Below the pieces are notes generated by a model. That model was given only the letters and a program-made list of their open reading frames with translations, was not told where the DNA came from and made no database searches. A DNA stretch of 64,000 nt from Varroa destructor (taxonomy: Eukaryota; Arthropoda; Arachnida; Mesostigmata; Varroidae): positions 49,225,489 through 49,289,488 of the forward strand of contig NW_019211455.1 in NCBI RefSeq assembly GCF_002443255.2. Direction: 5' to 3'. Shown one piece after another: positions 49,945 through 61,480 of this stretch (the stretch's first letter is position 1; the number at the start of each line of letters is the position of its first letter). A program made the translations under genes and the position numbers.

Positions 49945-51139
49945 CACATACATATATAGCGGCACCTTCGTTAGTAATATTAGCGAAATTTTCTTTCGTT
50001 AATTATTACTTTTCATTCTTTTTGAGCAGTGGCAAATAATCGCATCAGCATACTGGCTCCGATTGTAAATATATCCGTTACATCCTATGGGAGCAGCGAA
50101 TGCTAACTAGTGAAGAGTTCATCGGAACTTGTTATGTTTACATGAATGCAGATGATCCTTTTTATAGCTTAAGCTCCTCGTGCGGGTTCGTATCGAACAA
50201 GTTCAGCCAGTAGAAACGCCGTACATATTATTAGACATACACGAACAAAGAAGAACCTGGTTGTAATATGCAAAAGACGGACTGTGGCTTACCGTATAGA
50301 GTGTCTACACGCACAATGCGCGTCACGTTTCTGCAGCTATGGAAATAAAGCTTATAGAAATATAAACGAGATTGTTTCGTATAATCTATTTGCGTTTATC
50401 ACAAAATTACTGATGTAGCAAATTCGGAATTAGGTTCGTTTGACTTTGAGGATGACACTGTACCTTTGCGGCTTCGAGTGGACCGCAAACAGCATCCTAT
50501 GATTTCATTAGCGATTAAGTCGTAGACTTTTGTTTGCGTTCGTTCTTCTTATGCTCTATGCAGCTCAATGTGTTGTCCGTGGAAACTCGCCTTTTTGGGT
50601 TTCGCCTCCAACATTTTTTCTATGCGTCTGCGCCTATTTCCGAGAGTTGACGCACTGTTGTTATTCCTCGAAAGGAAGCGCTTGAGGCTTCAGCTTCAGG
50701 CCGCCAGATAACTAATCACGTCACTCATCAGTGTGGTAAGGTGATGGTTGAGAGACAGAGCTACTAAGTTTGCTATGTAAGATGAAATAAATAACAAATT
50801 ATACAGTTGGCGACCATTTACCTTAAGCGTGCTGTAAACGAATAATGTAATCGGCAAGGAAATAGTACAGGCCAATGAGAGGGTACCTTACCTAAATTGC
50901 GCAAAATAAACTTTGTTCGATTGTTTGTTGTAGCATATATACGCTGATTCGCTTATTTTAGACCTAGAAAAAAGCCAGTTCCTTGTAGAAAAAAATCATT
51001 AAACTCACTATAATAATAATAAGAAGAAAGGCAATAACGGTCAGATCGACATTACGTTTGTCATTGTATTATTACTGCCACACTAGTTACGATGATTTCG
51101 GGCCTGGAGGGATGGCACAGATCTCTCGTTATCATTAGC

Positions 51140-51250
51140 TTGAATGCGCCATAACACCACCAGATAATTGTAACTACAGTGTAGCGTCAAGTTGAGCGAG
51201 ATTTGAACCGCAAGCTCCTGGCTTTATCTACTTAGGTTACTGCGCGAGGA
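51140..51250 (-). mobile_element. Possible tRNA-derived SINE-like copy
   Basis: On the minus strand GCGCAGTAACCTAAG resembles an A box and GCGGTTCAAATCTC is a good B box. The tail carries ACAATTATCTG at about the distance from the B box where the 45.2-kb copy has ACAGTTATCT. It may be another member of the family or a separate tRNA relic. Confidence 0.4.
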
Positions 51251-51685
51251 GTCATTTTTAGTATGTACATACATACTGCAGAACACGGCTGTAATTGACT
51301 TGGTTGCCTACTCATCATCGGTTTATCAGAAATACAAAAAACTTCTTGCTGGCTTTATTGCATTACTGTATTGATTAACTTAACCAAAGGTTCCTCGCTT
51401 ATTTCTCGTACTATACCGAAAAGGAGAAAAAAAGCTTTTACTGGCAGGAAAGTCGTTAGGTCTGCTTTTACTAAAACAAACTTTCTATATGTCGGAATCT
51501 GGCTGCTGACCCAACGCAAGAAGCTCGTAAAAAATATATAAGATATATCAATATACAATCGTCCTTCGAAATGTAAATTTAAACTTTAACCAGCCAATAA
51601 TAGGCGGTCATTGTCACCAGTGATTTTTTGAATTTTTACTAAAAATATGTAAATGTTCTTGTACAACTCGTTTCTAATGCCATAC

Positions 51686-51711
51686 ATTATTATTATTATT
51701 ATTATTATTAC
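51686..51711 (+). repeat. ATT trinucleotide repeat
   Basis: About eight ATT units. It creates an isoleucine run in a minus-strand open frame that should not be taken as coding. Confidence 0.93.
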
Positions 51712-51754
51712 CAAATTTTCCGCAAAATAGCTTATTTCATAGGGCAATATTGCC

Positions 51755-51880
51755 CATGTAACAATAAAGTGTCGGTTAGGACAGCGTAACGATGAAGCAC
51801 CATTGAGGTCGCGGGTTCTAGTAGATAAAGCCGCTGTTTTCCGTAGGTTATAGAACAAATTGCATATCTTAATGTGATTC
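51755..51880 (+). mobile_element. tRNA-derived SINE-like copy
   Basis: An A-box-like segment (TCGGTTAGGACAGCGTAAC) is followed about 45 bases later by a B box GCGGGTTCTAG. The tail then carries GTAGATA...CGCTGTTTTCC and ATAGAACA...ATATCT, in the same order and spacing as the 5.1 and 45.2 kb copies. Divergence is high. Confidence 0.5.
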
Positions 51881-54800
51881 CTGCATTTGGTCTTGAAGAA
51901 AGATCGTCCACTGGATGCACTAGCGAAGAAGTTTGAATAGTGATACACTTCATTCTAGGCTAGAACAGTGCACAATATATCGAGTTTTTTCCCCAAATAA
52001 CAACTACGTGAGCTCCGAAACACATCACAGTCACCGTGATTAGAAAATATTATTCCGCTTTTTCGTGGTTAAAATTGGCTAGTCAGTATGGGATCTTATT
52101 ACAACGAGAGCTTGGCGCACCTTTTAACGATGAACTCTGGTGTACAAATATCATTCCATTGGTTTACTCTCCTACTAGGTGCACACTTCAGTTTATACGA
52201 TAGAGCTGAAGTATTACTTTAAGGAGGCCTGCATAATATCCTCCAGTGGGATGACGTATAGGGTAATCCTAGAGACGCGTCAAGATTAGGCGAGGGTATG
52301 TACATGAACAGGTTGACTAGTTTCAGGTTTTCCCGATTCATAGTAAACGAATTAATGCTTGCAAACTTGAATCCTCTTTCGAACTTCCCTTCCTTTCCAT
52401 TACCCCATCGTCAATTGTAGCGACACTTCTCCGGAAAACATTTTTTAGGACCCTGAGTACCTTCAGTGGCGCCCCTTCTCATGTCAGCTTTGTTAGTACG
52501 ATTATCCTCTTCCCGAAGTCCAACGCACCCGTAAAATCACCAAAGACGGAATACAAAGTTTTGCTTGAACAATGAAACGTCCGTTTAATTTCATCCGTCC
52601 AATTTCACAGACCGTCATCGATAATTGAGAGTGGCGGAATCTATTCGTTCGGTAATGCATTACGGTATTCCTATAGGCCCCATACGATAATGTATGACAA
52701 GAGTTTGCAAATATAGCTCTATTTTGCAATTCCTCACTGTAATTTCGGATAATTTGGGCCCATCTTCTTCTTAGGAGTAACAACTATTTTTTATTCTCTC
52801 TAGCCTACGAAATTCTTAATCGTTGGTCCAGTTATGTGCAAATACAAAATAAATCAAATATATAAAAAATAATATAATTATATATATGTAATACGTATAT
52901 AGTGATATATAGTCCAAAATAGATTCCACCTGACCCGCCTGCTTCCTTATCGGGCAGTTTGTGAATAGCACCGATGACGTTATTTACTCGACGCCTTAAC
53001 CAAGTAGTAGTAAGATACGTCGATTAGCATCGAACTGCTTTACTTCAGTATCTCTCGGAAGTGAACCAGGAGGCTTTAGTTTGATTGGATAACTTGGCTT
53101 TGTAGGCTTCGAGTGCCACACACACCCACACAAGAACTCGAGAGCTTCTTCTGGGACTTTAAGCACCCGTTTCCTTTCGAACGTCAAAACTTCAATTTTG
53201 TACGTTTGAGGCACTTTTTTTTTAATTTTCATAATGAACAGGCCGAGTTATGGGTAGTTTGCCTGGTTCCCTTGCCTGAAGCAAAACGTGAACAATTTAT
53301 GTTTTATCATAATTCAGGGGATCGAGGTCGTTTCGGGACCACACACTGTTTTAACGACGTCGTCAGAGACCTATTCCAGAACCTACCTTAAAGCGATCAG
53401 TATATGAGAAGATGGCAGTAGTTGCTTTTGAACATTTTTTAGGCTCTAATTTTCTGCTTTCTAGTTATCGTTTCCGAGGTAGCTTCCTTTCCAACAAGAA
53501 CCTGCCATTTCAGTAATCCTATTTCTTTAGTCTCAAATTTACAGCATCAAGGTCAATTTTTCTGTTAAGGTATTGGTAAATTTTGTTATAGATAAACGTG
53601 CATACATTGCGGTAACGTTGACCCTGTTACTATCGACAAGTGCGCAACCTAATTCCAAAAGTTCTTGAGTCACCACCTTAAGATGACTAGAAATTGCCTC
53701 GACACGGCACAAAAAACAGCGACGCCACAGCTTGCGTAACTAGTAGTATCGATACGAGTAACAGGGCAACAAGCTTTGGCACTTCGAAAGCTGTACGGAC
53801 GACGTTCCTGCCGCTGGAGTTCTCGCACATCCGACAACACAAAATTGTAACAATCCTTTCGAGTGCCTCATCTCGATACCGGTCCTCGCTACTTTTGCCG
53901 TAATATTAGTTAGTTTTCTTTCCGTAAAGAAGTACGGACCTTGCAACCCAAAAAAGCTGATATTCGTCGCGCACTATTTTTTGAGCAGGTTTCTGCTGAG
54001 CCTGGTACCGTAGATTAAGATCAGTAACGCCTATTGACCAGTGCATGGTGGCTATACAATGTATTAATCGTATCGACAATCCGCTCCAGACAACGAACGG
54101 GTTGTGCTAGAGCGGAACCGTTACATCTCTTTTAGAATTCGAGCACTATAACGACAGGTATAGCAGTGTGGTCTCCTTTTCTTTAAGTGGGTGTGCAAAC
54201 TTTGCAACGCTTACTAAAAATTGGCATTTATGGAAATTCATACAATAATCATAAGCGACAGGAAAGTTCACATGCATAAGTATTAAGTGTTTACTAGAAA
54301 AATCTTTAGCCTTTTTTAAAAAAAATTAACAGGATTAGGTAAGGTATTGAGCTCCTCTTCGACTGGTAGAAAGATTCGTGCTTTGTTTTAATCATCAGGG
54401 CTCTGCTAATGAACTGTGTTTTCGGAATGTTTTGTCCTTTAGCTCCGATAGACTTATTATTATTATTATTCACATTGCTTATTTATTATATTTTATTACT
54501 CATTTTAGTTTGAGTACGCTTTGCGCATGCCACATTTAAAATTCAGTCTACCCAACGGAACCTACGGGGCGTCAATGACCATCGCGTTCGAGCGTTGCGT
54601 ATTTAAAAAGCCTGTAAGTCTTTAAAGCTATAATTCGACAATTGGGTGACACGGCGTTTCAGTCAACGGCCAGAAGAGCGTGTACTACTCAATTATCACC
54701 AAGAAGTAGAAAGACCTACAGTTCTAGGCTTTTTTGAGGGCCTAAGGAGTCGATGCTTATCAGCTGCAACAAGCCACACCTTGTTGGGTCCCGGTTCCAA

Positions 54801-57800
54801 GCCCAACATCAAATCATCAACTGCCAGACCTACGACGTCAGTATGATTTCTACGAAAAAACGATCTTGCTTGGGTTGCAATGTTTTTTAGCGCTTAACGT
54901 CTTCAGCCTTCCCCCGAGTAACAAAGGATGAAAGCATCTTCCATATTAACTGCGATAGTTATTGCTTTTTTCCTAGAGTTTAAAAATAACCGGATTACGG
55001 CGTTGAACCCCGTCTAACCATACTGCAGATAACACGAGGTAGAATTAATGCTGTGCGAGCTATGATCGGCGCAATGCGAACCGTATGACATAGCCTACCT
55101 GCCGGTATAAATATCACATATTTGTCGAACTGAATAAAAAATTGCTATGATACCAACGAAACAAATACGTTAAATGAGTATCTACGAATGAATTATAGCG
55201 CCTCAATTTTACATCTAGGCTTGACGTACATTTCCGCATGAAGCTGTTATATACTTCGTTGCATTTGAGTTTCATTTATTTTTGCCATTTAAAACTCATA
55301 TTTACAGGCTGGTTATGAGAATCTCTTATAACACACGAGCCACACGAGCCAAAAACTTCTAACAGTGAATTTTCCTGTTGCTCGCAGTGAACAAAGGTAA
55401 GAGTTTACAACAGTAATATAGCTTACCAAGTAGTTTAGTCGAATTCAATACTAAGACACCTTAGCTTACGAACACCTTAGCTACTGAAAATTATGTCGAC
55501 CAGAGCTCTGGCAAAAAAAACGGTTCCAGATAAAAGATAGGGGCGGTGGTTAGATAAATATAACAATGGAGGAACGCATTCATATTGAACGCATCACCAC
55601 GAGAATAATAGATCCAGTCAAAGCTTCTCCTCTCTCATAAAAAATGATGGATCATTTGTTATCCGCAGCTTTTATGTTAGTTTATACGTGCGAGGCAAAA
55701 GCGTTTCAAGTTGCACACTTTCAATCGATAAACCTTCCGATAGCGGCATATTTTCAACATCAACATTTAACCTATTGAAGGAACGTACGTCTAAATATAA
55801 AGTTCCGTTGACTGACGCAACTCGTCAATAGAAATCGCGAAACTAAAGGTTGATGGGGCGAGTTTAAGAGCTCTAAAGTCCTTCTTATACAGGAAGACCG
55901 CAGCTCGGTTAACACGGTTCTAGGATCATATGATATCGTTATCTGATACAGCGGCAAGAGATAATTATCCTCTTAGTCTTAGAAGTGTTAAAACAAACTG
56001 GTAGCGTAATTCAAACAGACGCATGGAATCAGACATATACACACACATATTTGTGATGCAGGAAAAGGTATTACCCAACGCCTGAATGATCCTGCTTGTA
56101 TGTAAGAACCTTGTTAGAATTGCTATCAAGAGCATGTTGTCTTCATAGCCTTTCTATAAAAACCATCGTCCCAACCATGTATTCACCAATGGCGAAATCA
56201 ATCCTGATCGTTTGATCATTCTTATGGCTGATCCCACACGATCCGTACAGGACCCAGTTTGTTACAAGTTTCCTTAGCATTTGGCGGTCTAAATGAATTA
56301 CATAAATCGAATTACACAACATAAATCGAATGCATCCGCAATACATACATTGAATTCCAGTCATCAGGATTTTTAAAGCCTCTAATAGGAACTTGTTAAG
56401 TACACGCATACTACTCATGTGTACGTAACAGAATTCTATGACCTTTATGACTAACGAACAGTTGTTAGAAGCCTACTTATGTAATTAATCAAAAGCCACC
56501 TGTGATGCTTCTAACCTTTTTTCGTTGCTTGAATTAAAAATTACTTAAAAGCAGTGATTTATGAGCTCGCTTCTTGAGTAACGCTATCAACTACCTATGA
56601 TCGAAGGTAAATTGTTTTATTATATACAGAAGTGCAGAAAAGAAGCACTCTCATCACGAACGGCTCATGACACACAATTTTTTTAGTAAACGATCTTGAA
56701 TAGAGCCTAGCAGTGATGAACCTAAAAGTCAGGAAGGAATTACATAGTGGTTTGCAAATGCTCTGATTGTTAGGATACATCATGCAAGTTGAGGAGGAAA
56801 GAGAACAAGCTCGCGCCGGGTGTCAACTAACGTACGCAGCTGAAAACAGAATGAGTGTTGTTGTAAAAAACATAAGCGGGGACAAAATACAAGCTGTCAA
56901 AGTCAGAAACTAAATCCAACTGAAAATTGCATCTCAAACTTAGCATCGAGGTGTGCTATCGATAATTGCGGTCTAGCACCCTAGTAGCCACTTTCACTGA
57001 AAATAGCTCATTAAGTTGAAACCGCACAAAAGTTACGTATAGTTAATTGTAGGCACAATGAGATCGGTCAATAAAAGTGCGCCTTCACGACAATACGACT
57101 GCCCTTGTATGGTGCAAGACCTACGATTTAAAGGGCCTTTTTCCGTACTCTATACATCGGTGGCGCCATTATTGAATCTGCTTTTGTAAAAACAAACACT
57201 ATCAGTCATAAAAATAATCTTTGTCATAAAGCAACATATATAAAGAGACATATAAAAAAAATTCCCTTATGGGGCAAGTAGATGCTCAGTATTTAATATT
57301 CGAATAGTGAGTGCCGAACATAGTAATACGTACCTTGGTGGCCTGGCAGGTAATATTTAATATACCGTATGTACTCTTGTCATACTCGAGATATTCGTAT
57401 TCTCTATCATCGCCGAATTCTCAAATTTAACTTGAAGTTACCATTGTTATATAAAAAAAAAAGGAAAAAAAAACGATTCTAAATTTGGATCCTTTCTTCT
57501 ACGTTTAAATTCAATGTTAGTATATATATTAAGTTGAAGGAAAAATAATAGCTGTTTGTTTTCTTGTACCTGTCTTCCCACACTTCGCCACACCATTTGT
57601 AACTTAATTACGTAATAGACTAGATTTTATGCCGAGCGCAGACTTTAAAGATAAGAGTTTTAAGGGAAAGAGGAATGCATTTTGGACACTTTCCCTAATT
57701 AACTATTTGGCGGAGCCTTCCTTCATGACAATGCCCGGCCGTATAGGACAAAGATAACATTTTTTCACATAGGAGTAACTGCTTCTAATATATAAAGTGA

Positions 57801-60800
57801 TTCTAGGAAGCTTGATTTTCCCGGCCATGGCCTATTATAAAGTTCCCACTCAGACCCTTATGTCTGCCACCGAAATGATAATTCTAAATAGAAAAACCAC
57901 GTGTACAAGATTAATTGATCATATGAAATATTCATTAACTTAGTTAAATGTTTAATCATTTTTAGTACGTACTTCTCATCATTCCAGAAGAAAGAATTGA
58001 ACCCCAAAAATTTATTAGTTTATTATACAACAATCCGTGCAAGGGCTGCAACATTTTTCTACTAAAGGCACCTTTCATGAAGAACAATTACCAATATGCA
58101 TCAAGTGCATGAATCATCAGAAGTAACATGATCAAATACTGTAAATTAATAGCAGGCATATTAGAAGCTAAGCGCGGTGCCTACAAGCTTGTGTGTCTTG
58201 TCATGTCACAATGGCTTTTTTATATCATACTTTTAGAAGAAAAATTAACACGTATATATAGTTAGGCGCAAAAATTTTCGATGTTTGTTGAAACTAAGAC
58301 AATAATTGCTACGTACACACAGGTCTTTTATGTCATGTCAGAAAAGCATGATCTTTCGCAGGTGTTAAAAACAGTAAGAGACTATATGGAAAGTCAAAAC
58401 AGGACCAACTTCTGACAAGCTTATAGGCATTGTCAAACGCTAACAACCACGCTGAAGGCCAGGCTAGTAACACATTGATCCATGTTAAAGAATGAAAAAC
58501 ATTTTGTAACGGCCACTACGCCTACCTGCTATATCGGTAAGTTTGTAAATCTACCATATGTATCACCGCCCTCCTTTACTATGCTATGCTCGCATATGAA
58601 TAGCTTGTTGCACTTACATATTTCACGCATATTTTAGATATTCAGCTTTATATGCTTTTGTACGTACAGCTACCGGATATATATAGAGGCTTATAAATAC
58701 ACGCCCTCAATATGTCGGTGTATGTAAACGAAATAATACAAAGGCATTATTACGTCGCCTCCCTGGGTTGGGTTACGCTATGCGCCGAACGCTGCTGCCC
58801 CTGATGTCGGTACTACGAGTGCCACTGCACGCGATCCTTGCTGTACCTACAGTGCTGCTCCCTGTTATTTTCTCATTACGAAAAAAAATCCTGTTTATTT
58901 ACCTAAAGTTCCAGGACAATCGTACTCGCGTCGCGCATTGCTCAGCATGTATAAGTAAACAAACAACTCTGTCTAAGTGATACCGACGCCCACATGATTT
59001 GTCTTTAATAATGACCACCCCTCCTCCCTTTCACCTCTTTATATGAAATGATGGCACAGTGTCAAACCTGTGTACTAGCAACAGCAAGAGCCGCAGTAGA
59101 ATAGTATCGTAGAGACGACAGCCCAATAGACACACTTCCGCGCTTGACGATCCACATTAAATTTTCCTGTCCAAGTGCTCGCTCTTTGCCCACCCCCTAC
59201 TTTTTTATTATTACTTTATACTTTAGGAAATATAGAGGACTGGCCGACAAAATAAGTTACTTATAAAGCTAATGCTGGTCAAATGAACTCGTTCTGACGA
59301 TTTCTTAAGCAACTGTCAAGAAGTTCTGAAAAATTCATATTGGAAAGTCGCATTTAAAGTCCACAAAATAGATATTACATAGAAATTAAATAGATTTTTT
59401 TTTCTAATTTTCATCGAAATTGTTAGAGAACAAAAAGTATGTCGGAAATTGGAGAATTGATTTATTAGAATGGGAAGTACGAAAACAGTTTTGTAAAGGA
59501 CAAGGATAATAGTTATAAAAGCGTTTTAACAGGAAAGTGAGGTTGTTTTGTAAAAAAAAAAAAGTATTCATAATTTAGTTCTCTACCCACTGTACGTGTA
59601 CCATTGATTTGAATTGTAGTCGTTCTCTTTACGATAACCCCATGCAAATATACCACGCTTTCTTCTGTTTCCTAAACAGCTCATAGGTATAGAATTTGAT
59701 ATAAGATAACAATTTAGGGTTTTTCGTTTTTCCTTGCGATTTAAGGATGTAATTATGATTTTCTTTATTTCTGTAAAGTTTTCAATCGTATCGCTGAGAA
59801 GGTTGAAGAGTAGGCGAGTTGAAATGGCGGAGTGGGACAAGTGTAACAACATATCGAGATTACAAGAATGGGAATTTAACGCGAGAACGGGAATAACTGT
59901 GATTGGATAAGTGGTTGAGATCAGCTGAAGTTTCAGATTGGCCCAGAACTTTAAACGTACAGATGGAACGAAGTTTGTTCAAGGTTATAACGGTCATTTT
60001 AAAGTCGAGGGTAGTTACTTCTTCAAATAACAAGATATATGCTTTGCAGTAACTGACCAATGAGAAGAGGAGGTTGAGGAAATAGGTTCAGAAGAAGCAA
60101 GGAAGTCGTTACAGCGTTTCAATGAAATAATGTGATTATTGGCCACAGGGTAACCGCGATGAAACTAAAGCTTACGTCAGATGTGACTAATCACTTGAAC
60201 AGGATAATTAGATTACTGCACTAATGTAAAGGGGTCACTGAACTAAAGTGACTGAATCAGGCTCATAATCATTAATAATCCACACTGGATTATCGATACC
60301 CTATAGTAAGTAGTCCGTATAGCCCCATGGTGCTAACAGTGATGACCGCCCATGGTCTAGTAAACTGTGCTGTGTCGCTACAAGGGCTTAGAACGAGTGT
60401 AAGCTTCTTGCGAGGGCATATTCCAAAATAAGACCCTTTACAACCCACCTGAAGATTGGCTACATGCAGCAAAAGCTATACCTCGACTCGAATTATTTTA
60501 ATGCCGAAATAGACCCAGCTGTAAAGCTGGGCATCGATAATATAAATGGCTTTCCCGATAAACACTGATATCGTGCCCAATCAGCACATCGACCCCGATT
60601 GGCAAGCGATCAGTGAGCAGAAAGACATTAACAAGGCTGACTTCTTAATAACGAACATGATCCACGCTATTTCAGGCTTGTAATCCATTAAAGCAAGGAT
60701 CCAGTTCGGATAAGAAGCGAGCGCGTTAAGAATATTTTTGTGCTAATCCAGTGCTGGACGGCGCTGTTAATGAGTGCCTTCAAAGGGTCGCCTTGCCTGC

Positions 60801-60939
60801 TCAGTATTCAGAAGGCATAGTCCTAGTTACTTGATGAAGCAAGAGAAGATATTTTTCAACCAGATGACATGGCATCGCAAATAAGGGTATGTGTTACCTA
60901 CGGCCAGCATGTCTAGTGACCACAAGACTAACTCGGTTT

Positions 60940-61480
60940 CTGGGGGTCGCCGGCGTTATTCCGGAGGAACGACACGGCTTTCGACGCCACCGATTAAACA
61001 TGGCGGCGTGCAAGCGCCTACTGGTTCAATAGAATCAAGAACTTATTGGTTGAATTGGCGCGCACCCTATTTACCGCATTTGTAGACCTTAAGGCGGCTT
61101 TCGGTTCGGTGCTAAGGGACGTCGTTCCAAGGTTTTTGCCATAACAAGAAATATTCACAAAAATCTTGAAGCTTATAATGGCTATTTTTCGGGAAAAACT
61201 AAATACAGATCGACGACGCCATGGCTGAGCTTTCACAAATGACAGGTCTTGCATAAAGGGGTAACTTCACTTTTCTACTGTTCTCAGCCTTTCTCAGGGA
61301 TCTACCAGCAAGAGTCAGAAGGCCCAGAAGTTTTGTAAAAATATTCTATTATGTTATCTATGGAAATAAGCATTTCCAAGCCCAGCAAGCATTAGTTAGA
61401 TGGCATATAATCTCCGTAGAGCTTGGCTTAACCGTGAATCTAACGAAATTGAAACGATGAGGTTTAAAAAAATATGGCAA
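60940..61480 (+). mobile_element. Degenerate LINE (non-LTR) reverse transcriptase fragment
   Basis: Near 61.06-61.13 kb the plus strand encodes TLFTAFVDLKAAFGSVLRDV, matching reverse transcriptase motif A with its first catalytic aspartate (FxDxxxAF). Near 61.24-61.31 kb there is TGLA, a stop, then RGNFTFLLFSAFLRDLP, matching the GVxQGxxxSPLLFxLFxNDLP box. Further on ELGLTVNLTKLK matches the usual GLxVNxxKTK. The YADD box is not intact. Stops and frame shifts show a dead copy. Related sequence may begin near 60.5 kb. I cannot assign the clade. Confidence 0.75.

Noticed and set aside
50292..50332. Micro-exon candidate reading VTRIVRVDTLY with a GTAAGC donor
   Set aside because: It briefly resembled the S4 region of KCNQ, but the MDRRGG motif and the S4-S5 sequence are absent and the phase does not give the required end.
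51586..51953. 120- and 73-codon minus-strand open frames
   Set aside because: One contains an isoleucine run from the ATT repeat and both overlap a SINE-like copy on the other strand.
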